DNA of 64,000 nt from Pseudobacteroides cellulosolvens ATCC 35603 = DSM 2933 (GCF_001262605.1 NZ_LGTC01000001.1:3795001-3859000); one strand, 5' to 3'; shown: positions 8,856 to 18,270, counted from the stretch's first letter. The notes: generated by a model from the sequence alone, not told the origin. Translations and numbers: made by a program.

Positions 8856-9560
8856 ATGCTTATAAATTTAATAATTTTATTTCTATTTATTATCTTTTTT
8901 AGCTTAAACATATTTGCAGATGCTAAAAGACGAGCGGAGCTTGGTACTGTCACCAAGCCCTTGCTCGTCCCCAGTATTATTCTTTTCTATGCTTTAAATA
9001 CCGAAAATATGGACAAACTTTTAATTATGGCTTTATTTTTTGGTTTTATCGGAGATGTTGTCCTTTTAGGAAGAGAAAAACTTTTTATATATTGGGGTAT
9101 GGCTGCCTTTTTAACAGGCCATATTTTCTATACAGTCACATTTGTAAATTCCATCGATAACTTTCATGTAATAAATCCCTGGTTTTACCTTATGATTATG
9201 CCATATTTAATTTATGGAAGCTTTATGATAGGTTATCTATGGAAAAACATAAAGGTTTCATCTGGTGGAAAACTTCTTATAAGTACCATGATTATTTATA
9301 TGTGTGCACTATTTGCAATGAGCTTTACCAGCTTATGCCGTTTATGGACAGCATTTAATGCCGGCACCCTACTTCCGTTCATTGGGTCATTATTTTTTAT
9401 TTCATCTGATTCATACCTTGCATGTCAAATAGTAAAGGAAAAGCTTAACTATGTACAAACTTATTATAAGAAATCAAATATAGACACAATGGAAGTTATT
9501 ATTATGGTAACCTATGTAGTCGCTCAAAGTCTCATAATGTTGGGATTTCTTTTTCAGTAA
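8856..9560 (+). CDS. YhhN family membrane protein (lysoplasmalogenase-like)
   Basis: A 234-residue polytopic membrane protein with about eight hydrophobic segments. The motifs TKPLLVPSIILF, FGFIGDVVLLG and FLTGHIFYTVTF match the YhhN/TMEM86 family, some members of which hydrolyse lysoplasmalogen. Clostridia make plasmalogens anaerobically, so a lipid-turnover role is plausible. The start has a GGGAG site about 10 bases upstream. It is 43 bases after the oxidoreductase gene and may share its transcript. The enzymatic activity is a family inference, not shown by sequence alone. Confidence 0.8.
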   Translation: MLINLIILFLFIIFFSLNIFADAKRRAELGTVTKPLLVPSIILFYALNTENMDKLLIMALFFGFIGDVVLLGREKLFIYWGMAAFLTGHIFYTVTFVNSIDNFHVINPWFYLMIMPYLIYGSFMIGYLWKNIKVSSGGKLLISTMIIYMCALFAMSFTSLCRLWTAFNAGTLLPFIGSLFFISSDSYLACQIVKEKLNYVQTYYKKSNIDTMEVIIMVTYVVAQSLIMLGFLFQ

Positions 9561-9643
9561 ACTTTTACTGCATACATTATGTATCTGTAAGAGTAGAATA
9601 GCCGCTAATATAAACTATATATGTTCTGAAAAAGATTTTACAT

Positions 9644-9676
9644 AAGCAAATGCAGTTGAATCGTCTGCATTTGCTT
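9644..9676. terminator. Perfect 12-bp hairpin after yhhN
   Basis: AAGCAAATGCAG at 9644-9655 pairs perfectly with CTGCATTTGCTT at 9665-9676 around a nine-base loop. It lies between the 3' ends of the convergent yhhN and merR genes. No strong T tract follows on either strand, so it may be a weak bidirectional terminator or an mRNA-stabilising stem. Confidence 0.5.
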
Positions 9677-9808
9677 AATAAAAATGAATTTTTCGCAACA
9701 TATGAATCAAGGAAAATGCTTTGCAATAATTAAAAGTGTAAAATGATTATTGTAAAACATATAGTATAAAATGGTAATAGTTGCTACGGATTTCATTAAT
9801 CGATAGAT

Positions 9809-10669
9809 TCATTCCTTAAAAAAACTCATGATTGCTTTTCCCAAAAATACAGACGAACCTTCGCCATACAGCCCATCATATGCCTTTATTAAATCTTCAT
9901 CTTCTATAAATCCTTTTGCAATATCTAACAATAGAACTTTAACATCTTTCATTCTATATATCTGCTTTGATATAAATTCATATTCTGCAATCAGCCTTTT
10001 TATTTCTGGAGTTGTTGTATCCTTCCCACGTAATCCACATAATTCTTTAAAAATCTCATCAGTTCTCTTTTGATGTGATTGAATAATATCAAGCGGGATT
10101 GCATTTTTCGCAGCTTCTTTCATAGAATCTATCACAGCCTCTTTGCCTCCATACCATTTCAAAAGGTTCTTCATAGTCTCCTGCCCCTCTTCAGCATATA
10201 CCTTAGCAATAAAATTGTCTTTGAGGCTATCCATATCTATATTTTCTTTTTTCATCATTTCTAGCCGTTCTTCATTCAGATTGTCTTTCATGTATTTAAA
10301 CATTTCCTCAATTTCTTCTTTACTAAACTCCTGAAAACTCATTTTATTATCTCCTTTCAGAATATCATCAATCAACCTTATCAAATTATCCAGACGTTTC
10401 CTTTTTAACATCAGTATTTTCTTCTGGTTAATAAGAGTTTTCTCTTTATCAAAATTGGGATTTTCCATAATGGACTTTATATCTTTCAAAGGCATATCAA
10501 ATTCCTTAAAGAATAATATCTGCTGCAATGCCTCAAGAGCTTTATCATCATAAAACCGGTATCCTGATTCATTACATGTTGTAGGCTTCAGTAGCCCTAT
10601 TTCATCATAATAATGAAGCGTACGTATGCTAATACCGGTTAATTTGGAAACTTCGTTTACAGTTCTCAT
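9809..10669 (-). CDS. MerR-family regulator with TipAS-like C-terminal domain
   Basis: A 286-residue regulator. Residues 1-70 form the MerR winged helix-turn-helix (VSKLTGISIRTLHYYDEIGLL, SGYRFYDD), followed by a coiled-coil dimerisation helix. The C-terminal half (about 150-286, with LLKWYGGKEAVIDSMKEAAKN and an aromatic C-terminus) resembles the TipA ligand-binding (TipAS) domain, which binds bulky peptide antibiotics. It has no obvious target gene beside it other than itself; its own promoter has the typical MerR architecture (next entry). An autoregulated sensor of a xenobiotic is the best reading; the ligand is unknown. Confidence 0.85.
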   Translation of the reverse strand: MRTVNEVSKLTGISIRTLHYYDEIGLLKPTTCNESGYRFYDDKALEALQQILFFKEFDMPLKDIKSIMENPNFDKEKTLINQKKILMLKRKRLDNLIRLIDDILKGDNKMSFQEFSKEEIEEMFKYMKDNLNEERLEMMKKENIDMDSLKDNFIAKVYAEEGQETMKNLLKWYGGKEAVIDSMKEAAKNAIPLDIIQSHQKRTDEIFKELCGLRGKDTTTPEIKRLIAEYEFISKQIYRMKDVKVLLLDIAKGFIEDEDLIKAYDGLYGEGSSVFLGKAIMSFFKE

Positions 10670-10696
10670 TTTTGTATTCCCTCCTTTGCTATATTT

Positions 10697-10727
10697 AATT
10701 TACACTATAACGCAACGTGAGTGTCAA
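10697..10727 (-). promoter_or_regulatory. MerR-type promoter with 19-bp spacer and dyad operator
   Basis: On the minus strand, TTGACA (10722-10727) and TAAATT (10697-10702) are separated by 19 bases, the overlong spacer used by MerR-activated promoters. An ACACT-N13-AGTGT inverted repeat (10702-10724) fills the spacer, as expected of a MerR operator. It lies 28 bases upstream of the merR-like start, which indicates autoregulation. Confidence 0.75.
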
Positions 10728-10739
10728 CAAAAAAGCAAA

Positions 10740-10800
10740 AAAATAAAAATGGAACTGCCTATCAGATTTGACATCTTCCAAGCAGTTCCAATAATTTTGT
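10740..10800 (-). terminator. Rho-independent terminator of the subtilase gene
   Basis: Read on the minus strand, a stem TGGAACTGC / GCAGTTCCA (arms at 10792-10800 and 10750-10758) is followed directly by TTTTTATTTTTTT. It lies about 60 bases past the protease stop. Confidence 0.75.
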
Positions 10801-10862
10801 ATACTTTACTTATTTCTATCATTCTATGATGTAACCTTATATGGCTTCATCATTTCATTTTC

Positions 10863-12680
10863 TTAAGGCTCAATTCCCCATACCAATGTGTTATTTATAA
10901 ACACATTGATCTTCTCCCATGTTGTGAAATAGTCTGCATTAGGATTAAAGGAATAATCGTTTAATTGATTATAATTTGACCAATCAGCTTTTGCAAACCT
11001 TGATTTTATTACAATTGAACCACCAGGATTAATAACACCCGCATCTTCTGTGAACCCAATCTCGAGGTAATAGTCTGCGTTATTTTTATATGTATTAAAC
11101 TTAGCAAATGTTCCCTTAATAATTGAATTACCCACCGAAGACCAGTCACACCAAAAGTTCTGTTCCTTCTCACCGTCAATTGTGTAGTAATACCTTAATT
11201 TTACGTCTGAAAGGTTAACAAGTGTGTCCCTAGTATTTGTTAGTAGGAAATCTGTATAAATATTATTGCTTAAATTCTGAGTACTGAGGTTATAGGCCAT
11301 AACACTTAACTTTCCTGTCTCAGGATCAGGTGTTGGTATCGGTGTTTCTACCATGCTGTTTAATGCTTTGTATACATTCAATCTGCCTCCTGAAACTGTC
11401 CTGTTCATTAATGAATCTATTTGATCGACACTGCTCATAATCAGATTCTTAATATCCAAACCTGTTAGGGATTTATCATATGACTTTATAAGAGCAGCTG
11501 CTCCTGTAACATACGGTGCAGCCATTGAGGTACCATTCATGAATGCATATTGATTACCGGGAATTGTACTGTATATGCTTACTCCAGGTGCAGCAAGATC
11601 TATTGTGGATTTCCCGTAATTTGAAAATTGAGCAGGATTGTCATTGTGATCAGTAGCTGCAACAGATATTATACCTGGATATGTATACGCTGCAGGATAA
11701 TGTGGGTATACATCAACATTTCTTCCTGAATTCCCTGCTGAAACAACACTTAGCACGCCATTATCACTTGCGTATTTAAATGCTTCTTCAAGTATAGGAG
11801 CATTTCCTCCTCCTCCCCAGGAGTTAGAAGTAATAGGTATATTCATTTTCACTGCATAATTGATTGCTTGAGCAGCATCTGACAATGCTACAAATCCATC
11901 ACTGTCCAAGAACTTTAACGCAGCTATACTGACGTTCCAATTAACCCCTGCTATCCCATATCCGTTATTGGCTGCAGCACCTATTATACCTGCACAATGC
12001 GTTCCATGCTTATTGTCATCCATAGGATCGCTATCATTGTTTGCAAAATCCCAACCATAAACATCATCAACATAACCATTTGCATCATCATCAATTCCAT
12101 TGTCTGGAACCTCACCAGGGTTCTTCCACATATTTTCCTTAAGATCAACATGTGTATAGTCAACACCTGAATCTATAACCGCTACTGTTACATCTCTGCT
12201 CCCTTTTGTTATGTTCCACGCCTCTGGTGCATTAATGTCTGAATTTGGAGTACCTTCTGTTTGACCTGCATATTCAACTATACTTTGCTTGTTTAATAAA
12301 CCTGTTATTCTGTTCAATTCATTGAAATTAGAATAGCCTGTATAACTTACAAGATATGTATTGGAGGAAAGATCAAGCTTCCTCCTAATTCTGCCTTTAA
12401 ATTGGTTGACAAGATGTTTTAGCTCTTCCTCACTTTCATACGGCTTAAACTTAACAATAACATGGTCTGCAACCATGGCCTTACTATCATCGATGTGGTC
12501 CTGAGCTAAACTATTTGAGCTCATAACTACTTCCATTGTATCTTCAACGCGAATAAAAGGATATTTTCCCTTTTCGCTTATAAGTGTTAGCTTCCTATAT
12601 AAGTCACTATTTAAAGCACCTGAAAATGTAAGATTATTAACACTTTCAATATAGTTAGCGTGTACAAATAATTTGTTCAA
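10863..12680 (-). CDS. Subtilisin-like (S8) serine protease with C-terminal CBM3 module
   Basis: A 605-residue protein with a propeptide-like segment at about 70-115 (ADHVIVKFKPYESEEELKHL). The S8 catalytic domain spans about 135-440 with the full triad: Asp in AVIDSGVDYTH, His in KHGTHCAGI, Ser in MNGTSMAAPYV. After a short Pro/Thr linker (PIPTPDPETG), residues about 455-605 read as a family 3 carbohydrate-binding module (LRYYYTIDGE, FWCDWSSVGN, ADYYLEIGFTEDAGVI). This suggests a cellulose- or biofilm-targeted protease. The start used is TTG (12678-12680), directly preceded by an in-frame TGA and with only a weak AGG upstream. No signal peptide can be read from this start, which is odd for a protein with these domains. 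Either the 5' end is damaged, the true start is further in, or export is unconventional. Confidence 0.85.
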   Translation of the reverse strand: MNKLFVHANYIESVNNLTFSGALNSDLYRKLTLISEKGKYPFIRVEDTMEVVMSSNSLAQDHIDDSKAMVADHVIVKFKPYESEEELKHLVNQFKGRIRRKLDLSSNTYLVSYTGYSNFNELNRITGLLNKQSIVEYAGQTEGTPNSDINAPEAWNITKGSRDVTVAVIDSGVDYTHVDLKENMWKNPGEVPDNGIDDDANGYVDDVYGWDFANNDSDPMDDNKHGTHCAGIIGAAANNGYGIAGVNWNVSIAALKFLDSDGFVALSDAAQAINYAVKMNIPITSNSWGGGGNAPILEEAFKYASDNGVLSVVSAGNSGRNVDVYPHYPAAYTYPGIISVAATDHNDNPAQFSNYGKSTIDLAAPGVSIYSTIPGNQYAFMNGTSMAAPYVTGAAALIKSYDKSLTGLDIKNLIMSSVDQIDSLMNRTVSGGRLNVYKALNSMVETPIPTPDPETGKLSVMAYNLSTQNLSNNIYTDFLLTNTRDTLVNLSDVKLRYYYTIDGEKEQNFWCDWSSVGNSIIKGTFAKFNTYKNNADYYLEIGFTEDAGVINPGGSIVIKSRFAKADWSNYNQLNDYSFNPNADYFTTWEKINVFINNTLVWGIEP

Positions 12681-12887
12681 TCACTAATGTTTACCTATAT
12701 TTGTAATTTCCAAACATTTTTACAAACAAACATTAACAAAATAGCAGAATACACAATTCAACTTTACTAGATGAAAAGTGTATATTAATTGCACCAAATT
12801 CTTGCCTTTATTGCCTTAAAAGTATATAATCGAAACAAAAAAACCTTGATTTGCAACTATTTTTTCACGTACCAGGAGGATATAAAA

Positions 12888-15185
12888 TTGAGAAAAAAAT
12901 TCGTTATTCCATTGATTTTAATATTATGTGTAATTATAAATAATTCTTTTTTATATGCATTGTCCGATAAAAAACCTGCTATTCCTGTGATAAATTCGCC
13001 TGCCAATAACACAGTAATTGATAAATCAAAAGTTACCATTGCATGGAATGACCCATATATTCAAAAACCGCATTACATATGGCTTGTCCAGGAGCCTGAA
13101 AATATAATTATTTTAAAGAAAATTGAAATTAAAAAAGGAGTTAATAAGTATACTGTGCCATCAAGCTTTCTTAAGCCAGGCATTAAATACCGTTATAAAG
13201 TTGGTGCGTTGGTTTCAAAAAATAACATTTACTATTCCACTATAAGTTACTTTAAGACAGCACAGCCACCTGAAATAACAAATCCGGAGAGTGAAGGCAA
13301 AATAGATATATTCGATGCTGTCTTGAAATGGGAGCCAGTAAACCCTAATGAGAACTATGTCTTAAGGCTTGCAGACGACAGCAGTGGAAAAATCATTCTA
13401 AATAATATCAGTTTTCAGAATGTTGCCGAGTATAAGCTACTCCCTGAAAATCTTTCATATGGAAAAAAGTATCGTTATGTGATTGGTGTAAAAGACTCAT
13501 ATAAGAACATATCTTGGTCAAACGTCAGGAAATTCACGGTTAATGAAAAGAAAAAACCTCCTGTATTTATATCTGATATTGTGGACAAAACCCAATACCA
13601 GGATAATACCAGTATGGTTTTTGATATGAACTATAATAAAGAACCCATTAAGATATGCCATATTAACTATAAAAACAGCATATTGATGAAACCGGGAACC
13701 ATATTAACAGTACCCCTTAATGGTAAGTATGAAACTTTTTCATCAGTAATTGGACTTGAAGAATCGGTCTATTTATATGGCGGCTCTGTTACATTCAAAG
13801 TATCTGGTGATGGCAGGAGCCTCTTTGAAAGTCAGGTAATAAAAAATGAACCGTCAAAATTTTTTCATGCAATGCCAAGGAAAATTGATATTGATGTAAA
13901 AGGTGTAAAGGAATTGACTCTGGAGGTTAGAGATGCAGGGGATGGATCAGATTATGATTTCGGTATTTGGGCCTGTCCAGTTGTTTATGAATCCAAACCC
14001 AATGTAAAATATTCAACAGCCGGATACAGCTTGGGAGACGGAGAAAAAGGCATAACCCTTTACAGTAACTTTCCTGAGTCAGTTTATGACCATCATATAA
14101 ACGATCAGAAAGTATGTGTCCTTTTTCGCAGGAACGGAATTATCGGTAAAAACAACATTATAGCAGATCATTTAAATGTGAGTACAAAGCAAAAACCGCT
14201 TTATTTTGGCGTATTCCTCCATAATAAATCTCAAAAAGATGCTTTTCTTAAGGTTACAAATAAGGGTGCATCAAGTATGCCGGTTAACAGCAGCATGTTT
14301 ATGCTGGATGCTCTTAGGGCCTACACCCAAAGTGTCCAAACAAGTACAACATTAAAAGCCGGAGAATACTATTATCTGTTTAACCACCCCTCCCTTGTCC
14401 TGAGCCCCCAAGGTCAGGAATTAAACGATTTTGTAAACGCCATAGCGAGATTTGAAACGGATCAGATACTGGAAGTTACCATATGCCTGGTAGAAGATCC
14501 CTCCATATTCGATACTCCAGCATTGATAGATACATATCCCGAAGTGCCCTTCGACGGCTATACCAGAACTTACAGAGGCACAGCGGAAAACAACCCGGTT
14601 GTAAATTTTAGCCTGAATGCAACCATAAATGATACCGATATCGACTCCAGTCCAATAATTGTGACCTACCCTGTCTACAACGCTCAGGAAAACAAATGGA
14701 ACCCTGAGAGTGTAAATTTTCCCGGGTGGTTTACAAATATTACTTCGGATAAAATTGATGGAGCAATTGTATCTGATATGTTCTCATTCAAAGAAATCCT
14801 CAATAATACCAATATAATAATCTCACCCACAAACCGTTATCCCGAAAACGGACCGTATTTATCCAACCTAGGCAACTGGGGAATCCGGTACAAAGAAAGG
14901 ATACATATTAAAAACAATACTGATAAAACCAGAATTATAAAGTATTATTTGGGCAATGTAATTGCAAATAACAATTACCTGGATGTTTTAGCATATACAC
15001 CATCAGGAGAACCCATAATGGGTATGGATCCAAAAGAACTTTCTCCGAATAAGGAACTTTTAAAACTTGTTCAGGAAACAAAAGTACCTCCCTTCGGCGA
15101 AAAGAATATTGATTTTGAATACATATTTCCCAATAACTCTTCAGGCGGAATATATCATACTCTTTTGCAGCAGGAAGCCAAATAG
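12888..15185 (+). CDS. Secreted protein with FN3-like repeats and NPCBM-like domain
   Basis: I start this gene at TTG 12888, preceded by AGGAGG 8 bases upstream. It then begins with a clear signal peptide (RKKFVIPLILILCVIIN, cleavage near FLYALSD) and encodes 765 residues. Two fibronectin-III-like beta domains occupy about 25-220 (KVTIAWNDPY, AVLKWEPVNP, GKKYRYVIGV). An NPCBM-type module follows at about 255-375 (GLEESVYLYGGSVTFKVSGDG to YDFGIWACPVVYE), usually linked to glycan binding. The C-terminal half is beta-rich and unassigned, and I see no catalytic motif. It overlaps the acpH-like gene's ribosome site region and probably shares its transcript. An extracellular glycan-associated role is likely; substrate unknown. 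Stop codon TAG. Confidence 0.75.
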   Translation: MRKKFVIPLILILCVIINNSFLYALSDKKPAIPVINSPANNTVIDKSKVTIAWNDPYIQKPHYIWLVQEPENIIILKKIEIKKGVNKYTVPSSFLKPGIKYRYKVGALVSKNNIYYSTISYFKTAQPPEITNPESEGKIDIFDAVLKWEPVNPNENYVLRLADDSSGKIILNNISFQNVAEYKLLPENLSYGKKYRYVIGVKDSYKNISWSNVRKFTVNEKKKPPVFISDIVDKTQYQDNTSMVFDMNYNKEPIKICHINYKNSILMKPGTILTVPLNGKYETFSSVIGLEESVYLYGGSVTFKVSGDGRSLFESQVIKNEPSKFFHAMPRKIDIDVKGVKELTLEVRDAGDGSDYDFGIWACPVVYESKPNVKYSTAGYSLGDGEKGITLYSNFPESVYDHHINDQKVCVLFRRNGIIGKNNIIADHLNVSTKQKPLYFGVFLHNKSQKDAFLKVTNKGASSMPVNSSMFMLDALRAYTQSVQTSTTLKAGEYYYLFNHPSLVLSPQGQELNDFVNAIARFETDQILEVTICLVEDPSIFDTPALIDTYPEVPFDGYTRTYRGTAENNPVVNFSLNATINDTDIDSSPIIVTYPVYNAQENKWNPESVNFPGWFTNITSDKIDGAIVSDMFSFKEILNNTNIIISPTNRYPENGPYLSNLGNWGIRYKERIHIKNNTDKTRIIKYYLGNVIANNNYLDVLAYTPSGEPIMGMDPKELSPNKELLKLVQETKVPPFGEKNIDFEYIFPNNSSGGIYHTLLQQEAK

Positions 15186-15196
15186 GAGGGATTAAG

Positions 15197-15787
15197 ATGA
15201 ATTATTTAGCACATATATATCTTTCAGGTAATTATGATAAGCATATGCTCGGCAATCTACTTGGTGATTTTGTAAGCAAAACTGAGGATGGTAATTTTGA
15301 AAATTCCATAAATGAAGGCATTTATATGCACAGAAAGCTTGATAGTTTCACTGATTCCCACCCTCTCTTTTTAAAGAGCAAAAGCAGAATTTCCAGCTCA
15401 AACAAGCGATTTGCCGGACTATTAATAGATATGTTTTATGATCACTTTTTAGCAAAAAACTGGTCAAAATATTCTAAATCATCATTAGAAGCATATACAA
15501 TTAATTTTTATAAAATACTTGAAAAGTACTCTTCATGCTTACCTGATAAACTTAGAACTGTTATGCCTGCTATGATTAATGAAAACTGGCTTCTTTCTTA
15601 TAAAGAAGCAATCGGTATTGAAAAAGCATTGGAAAGAATCTCAAAAAGGTTGTCCGTGCCGGATAATTTGCTGGCAGCTTCTATAAGTGAGTTAAACTGC
15701 AATTATGGAGATTTAGAAAATGATTTCAGCACATTTTTCCCTGATGCAATTGAATATGCAACTCAGCTATTGGAAGGGCTTCGATAA
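15197..15787 (+). CDS. AcpH-like acyl carrier protein phosphodiesterase (DUF479)
   Basis: A 196-residue protein with the AcpH/DUF479 pattern: MNYLAHIYLS at the N-terminus, NLLGDFVSK, GIYMHRKLDSFTDSHP and LLIDMFYDHFLAKNW. The conserved His and Asp residues of this HD-like metal-dependent fold are in place. AcpH removes the phosphopantetheine arm from acyl carrier protein. The gene lies 11 bases after the secreted NPCBM protein with an AGGAGG site, so the two are co-transcribed, although no functional link is obvious. Confidence 0.85.
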   Translation: MNYLAHIYLSGNYDKHMLGNLLGDFVSKTEDGNFENSINEGIYMHRKLDSFTDSHPLFLKSKSRISSSNKRFAGLLIDMFYDHFLAKNWSKYSKSSLEAYTINFYKILEKYSSCLPDKLRTVMPAMINENWLLSYKEAIGIEKALERISKRLSVPDNLLAASISELNCNYGDLENDFSTFFPDAIEYATQLLEGLR

Positions 15788-15819
15788 CATTTTTAACACC
15801 TGCTAAATTACGGTGCATT

Positions 15820-17208
15820 CTAAATGGACGTTATAAACTTATTCAATACTGAAATCCCTTTGTTGATTTCATCTATCTCCATATGCCCATACCCCAAAAG
15901 CAGCTTATCCAAATGCTTTCCTTTACAGATACTGTGGTATTCCACCGATTTTAGAATAATCCCATTAGTTTTACACTTATGCAGAAACTCATACCCAAAT
16001 TGCATTCCTGGAAACTCTACTGCAATATGCAGTCCAGTAGCATCTCCCCACGAGTGCCATGTATTCCCGAACTGCTCCGCTAATGCCAACAATAGTGCCT
16101 TCCGCCGCTCACCATAAAGCCTCTTCATCTTCAAGACATGCCTATCAATCTTTCTGCTCCTCAAAAACTCTGCTAAAGCTGCCTGTTCAAAAGGGGGATT
16201 CTGAACATCGGTGTGAGTCCTTAGGTACCTCCACTTTTTATGCAACTGACGAGGCAGAAGTACATAACCTATACGTAAAGCAGGAAATAGCACCTTTGAA
16301 AACGTGCCTACATAAATTACCCTTTGCGGATCCATTGAATAAAGCGGTGCAATTGGCTCACCGCAATACCTGAACTCACTGTCATAATCATCCTCTATTA
16401 TATAAATTCCATTTTCCCTGGCAAATCGTATTAACCCGGCACGACGGCCTGCCGGAAGAATGCCGCCTAGGGGAAACTGATGAGAAGGTGTTACATATAT
16501 AGCCCATGCAGCTTTCCCATCAAGATGTTCAATAATCATTCCATGTTCATCTACAGGTACAGGGCAAACTGGATACCCTTTGTTACGCAGTGCCCGCAGC
16601 ATTCCCATATGGCATGGGTCCTCCATCAATATTTCTTTCCCTTCCTCATAGAGCATTCCTGAAATCAAGTGTAGTCCATAGGTTGCACCTACAGTAATAA
16701 ATATATCACAAGGATCGACTTTAATTCCCCTGCTTCTAAAAAGCCACCCGGAAATTTCCTCACGCAGCTGCGTTAGCCCATCCGGACCTGAGTATCCGAA
16801 CTGATATAAAGGCATTTCATCCATTGCCTTATACAGAATTCTATTCCACATATACCTAGGGAAATATCTCAAATCAGGTTGACCTGTCCTAAAATCAGCT
16901 TTTATATTATCATAACTTTGAGATTCTTTTTGTAAAAACTCTTCCGAAGATTCTTTAGGTATGCTTAGTCCCTCAGCTACCCTTGTTGGAGCACCTTGAC
17001 TGCTAAGCACAAATCCCTCAGCCAGCAGCATATCATAAGCCTCACATATGGTATTGCGAGATACTGCCAAGTCTTTAGCCAACTCCCTTGTTGAAGGCAA
17101 TGGTTCACCTGCTGCTATCCGTCCATCAAGTATATAATCCCTTAGTTTGTGGTAAATCTGCCTCTTTAAAGAAACTTCACTTTGCCTATTTATCTCTATT
17201 CCCAACAT
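15820..17208 (-). CDS. MocR/GabR-type transcription factor (GntR HTH plus aminotransferase domain)
   Basis: The start at ATG 17206-17208 is chosen for its GAGG site and because the canonical N-terminus (MLGIEINRQSEVSLKRQIYHKL) begins there; the frame extends further upstream without support. The product is 462 residues. The GntR winged HTH lies at about 10-75 (GRIAAGEPLPSTRELAKDL), and a fold-type I aminotransferase domain runs from about 100 to 460. The PLP lysine is seen in VGTFSKVLFPALRIGY and the cofactor Asp in YIIEDDYDSEFRY. Such proteins sense PLP or amine adducts and often control a neighbouring transporter. The divergent EamA transporter at 17344 is the obvious target. Stop codon TAG. 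Confidence 0.92.
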   Translation of the reverse strand: MLGIEINRQSEVSLKRQIYHKLRDYILDGRIAAGEPLPSTRELAKDLAVSRNTICEAYDMLLAEGFVLSSQGAPTRVAEGLSIPKESSEEFLQKESQSYDNIKADFRTGQPDLRYFPRYMWNRILYKAMDEMPLYQFGYSGPDGLTQLREEISGWLFRSRGIKVDPCDIFITVGATYGLHLISGMLYEEGKEILMEDPCHMGMLRALRNKGYPVCPVPVDEHGMIIEHLDGKAAWAIYVTPSHQFPLGGILPAGRRAGLIRFARENGIYIIEDDYDSEFRYCGEPIAPLYSMDPQRVIYVGTFSKVLFPALRIGYVLLPRQLHKKWRYLRTHTDVQNPPFEQAALAEFLRSRKIDRHVLKMKRLYGERRKALLLALAEQFGNTWHSWGDATGLHIAVEFPGMQFGYEFLHKCKTNGIILKSVEYHSICKGKHLDKLLLGYGHMEIDEINKGISVLNKFITSI

Positions 17209-17241
17209 ATATACCTCAACTGGATCTAATGAACTTATTAC

Positions 17242-17268
17242 AAACTGGTACTTTAAAAGTACCAGTTT
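17242..17268. promoter_or_regulatory. Perfect 27-bp palindrome, probable MocR operator
   Basis: AAACTGGTACTT (17242-17253) and AAGTACCAGTTT (17257-17268) form perfect 12-bp arms around a three-base centre. The site sits between the divergent mocR and eamA genes, 28 bases upstream of the eamA -35 element and 34 bases upstream of the chosen mocR start. Dimeric MocR regulators bind in such positions; direct binding here is inferred. Confidence 0.65.
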
Positions 17269-17296
17269 ACTCAATATCATTATAACATAGTTTTTA

Positions 17297-17324
17297 TTGA
17301 GATTATTAATGTTTCATATATAAA
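17297..17324 (+). promoter_or_regulatory. Promoter of eamA transporter gene
   Basis: TTGAGA (17297-17302) and TATAAA (17319-17324) with a 16-base spacer, 19 bases before the start codon at 17344, which has an AGGAGA ribosome site. Confidence 0.6.
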
Positions 17325-17343
17325 AGTTTAGGAGAGTACATAA

Positions 17344-18270
17344 ATGGATAAATTAAAGGGTTCATTCTACCTATTCTGTGCATTTTCACTTGCCGGAACT
17401 TCTGTTATTTCTGCACGATTTGTTTCAGGTCAATTGGGGACCTTTACAATAGCTGCACTCAGTCTTTTGTTTGCTATTCTTGGCTTGCTGCCTGTTTGTG
17501 GATTCAGGCTTATAAGTGAAATGAAGCTTATACATAAAATGAACTGGATTATAATATTACTTCAAGCTTTCTTTGGTATATTTTTATTCCGAATGTTTTT
17601 GCTAAATGGTCTTTTGCATACAAGCTCCGGAGAAGCGGGCATTTTAACAGGAGCTACCCCTGCAGTTACAGTAGTTTTAGCAAGGGTCATTCTAAAAGAG
17701 CACCTTAATAAACAAAAAATAATCGGTATTTTAAGTACCATTGTCGGTATACTGCTAATACAAGGAATTTTACTGCCTCAAAGAAGCTTCTCATTAATGC
17801 ACTTATATGGAAATATACTGGTAGTCTGTGCTGCCATCAGTGAGTCTATGTTTAATATTCTTTCACGGATCAACAGTGTAAGGCTGGTTGCAAACGGTCA
17901 AAAGCCTTTAGACCCTATTATTCAAACAACACTTGTATCAATAACAGCTTTTATTCTATGCCTTATACCCTCAATTTTAGAAAACCCGGTTTTGCCAATA
18001 AAATCGCTTAATCTCAAACAGTGGGGTTCATTGGTATGGTATGGCCTATTCGTTACTGCATTGGCTTTTATCTTCTGGTATGCAGGAATAAAGAGATGTA
18101 CAGCATCTACCGCTGCTGTTTTCTCGGGCATGATGCCTTTTACAGCTTTAATATTATCAAGCTTGGTACTTGGAGAGAATGTAAGATGGGAGCAATGGTC
18201 TGGGGGAATCCTGATTGTGTTTGGGATATTGGGCATTGAGGCCATGTATCCTCAGCTTAACCGACAATGA
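17344..18270 (+). CDS. EamA/DMT-family transporter
   Basis: A 308-residue inner-membrane protein with ten predicted transmembrane segments arranged as two EamA repeats (about 5-140 and 160-300). Family landmarks include the segment GEAGILTGATPAVTVVLARVIL in repeat one and TASTAAVFSGMMPFTALILSSLVLGE in repeat two. DMT transporters mainly export small metabolites or amino acids. Its divergent pairing with a PLP-dependent MocR regulator suggests an amino acid, amine or vitamin B6-related substrate, but that is inference from context. Confidence 0.88.
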   Translation: MDKLKGSFYLFCAFSLAGTSVISARFVSGQLGTFTIAALSLLFAILGLLPVCGFRLISEMKLIHKMNWIIILLQAFFGIFLFRMFLLNGLLHTSSGEAGILTGATPAVTVVLARVILKEHLNKQKIIGILSTIVGILLIQGILLPQRSFSLMHLYGNILVVCAAISESMFNILSRINSVRLVANGQKPLDPIIQTTLVSITAFILCLIPSILENPVLPIKSLNLKQWGSLVWYGLFVTALAFIFWYAGIKRCTASTAAVFSGMMPFTALILSSLVLGENVRWEQWSGGILIVFGILGIEAMYPQLNRQ

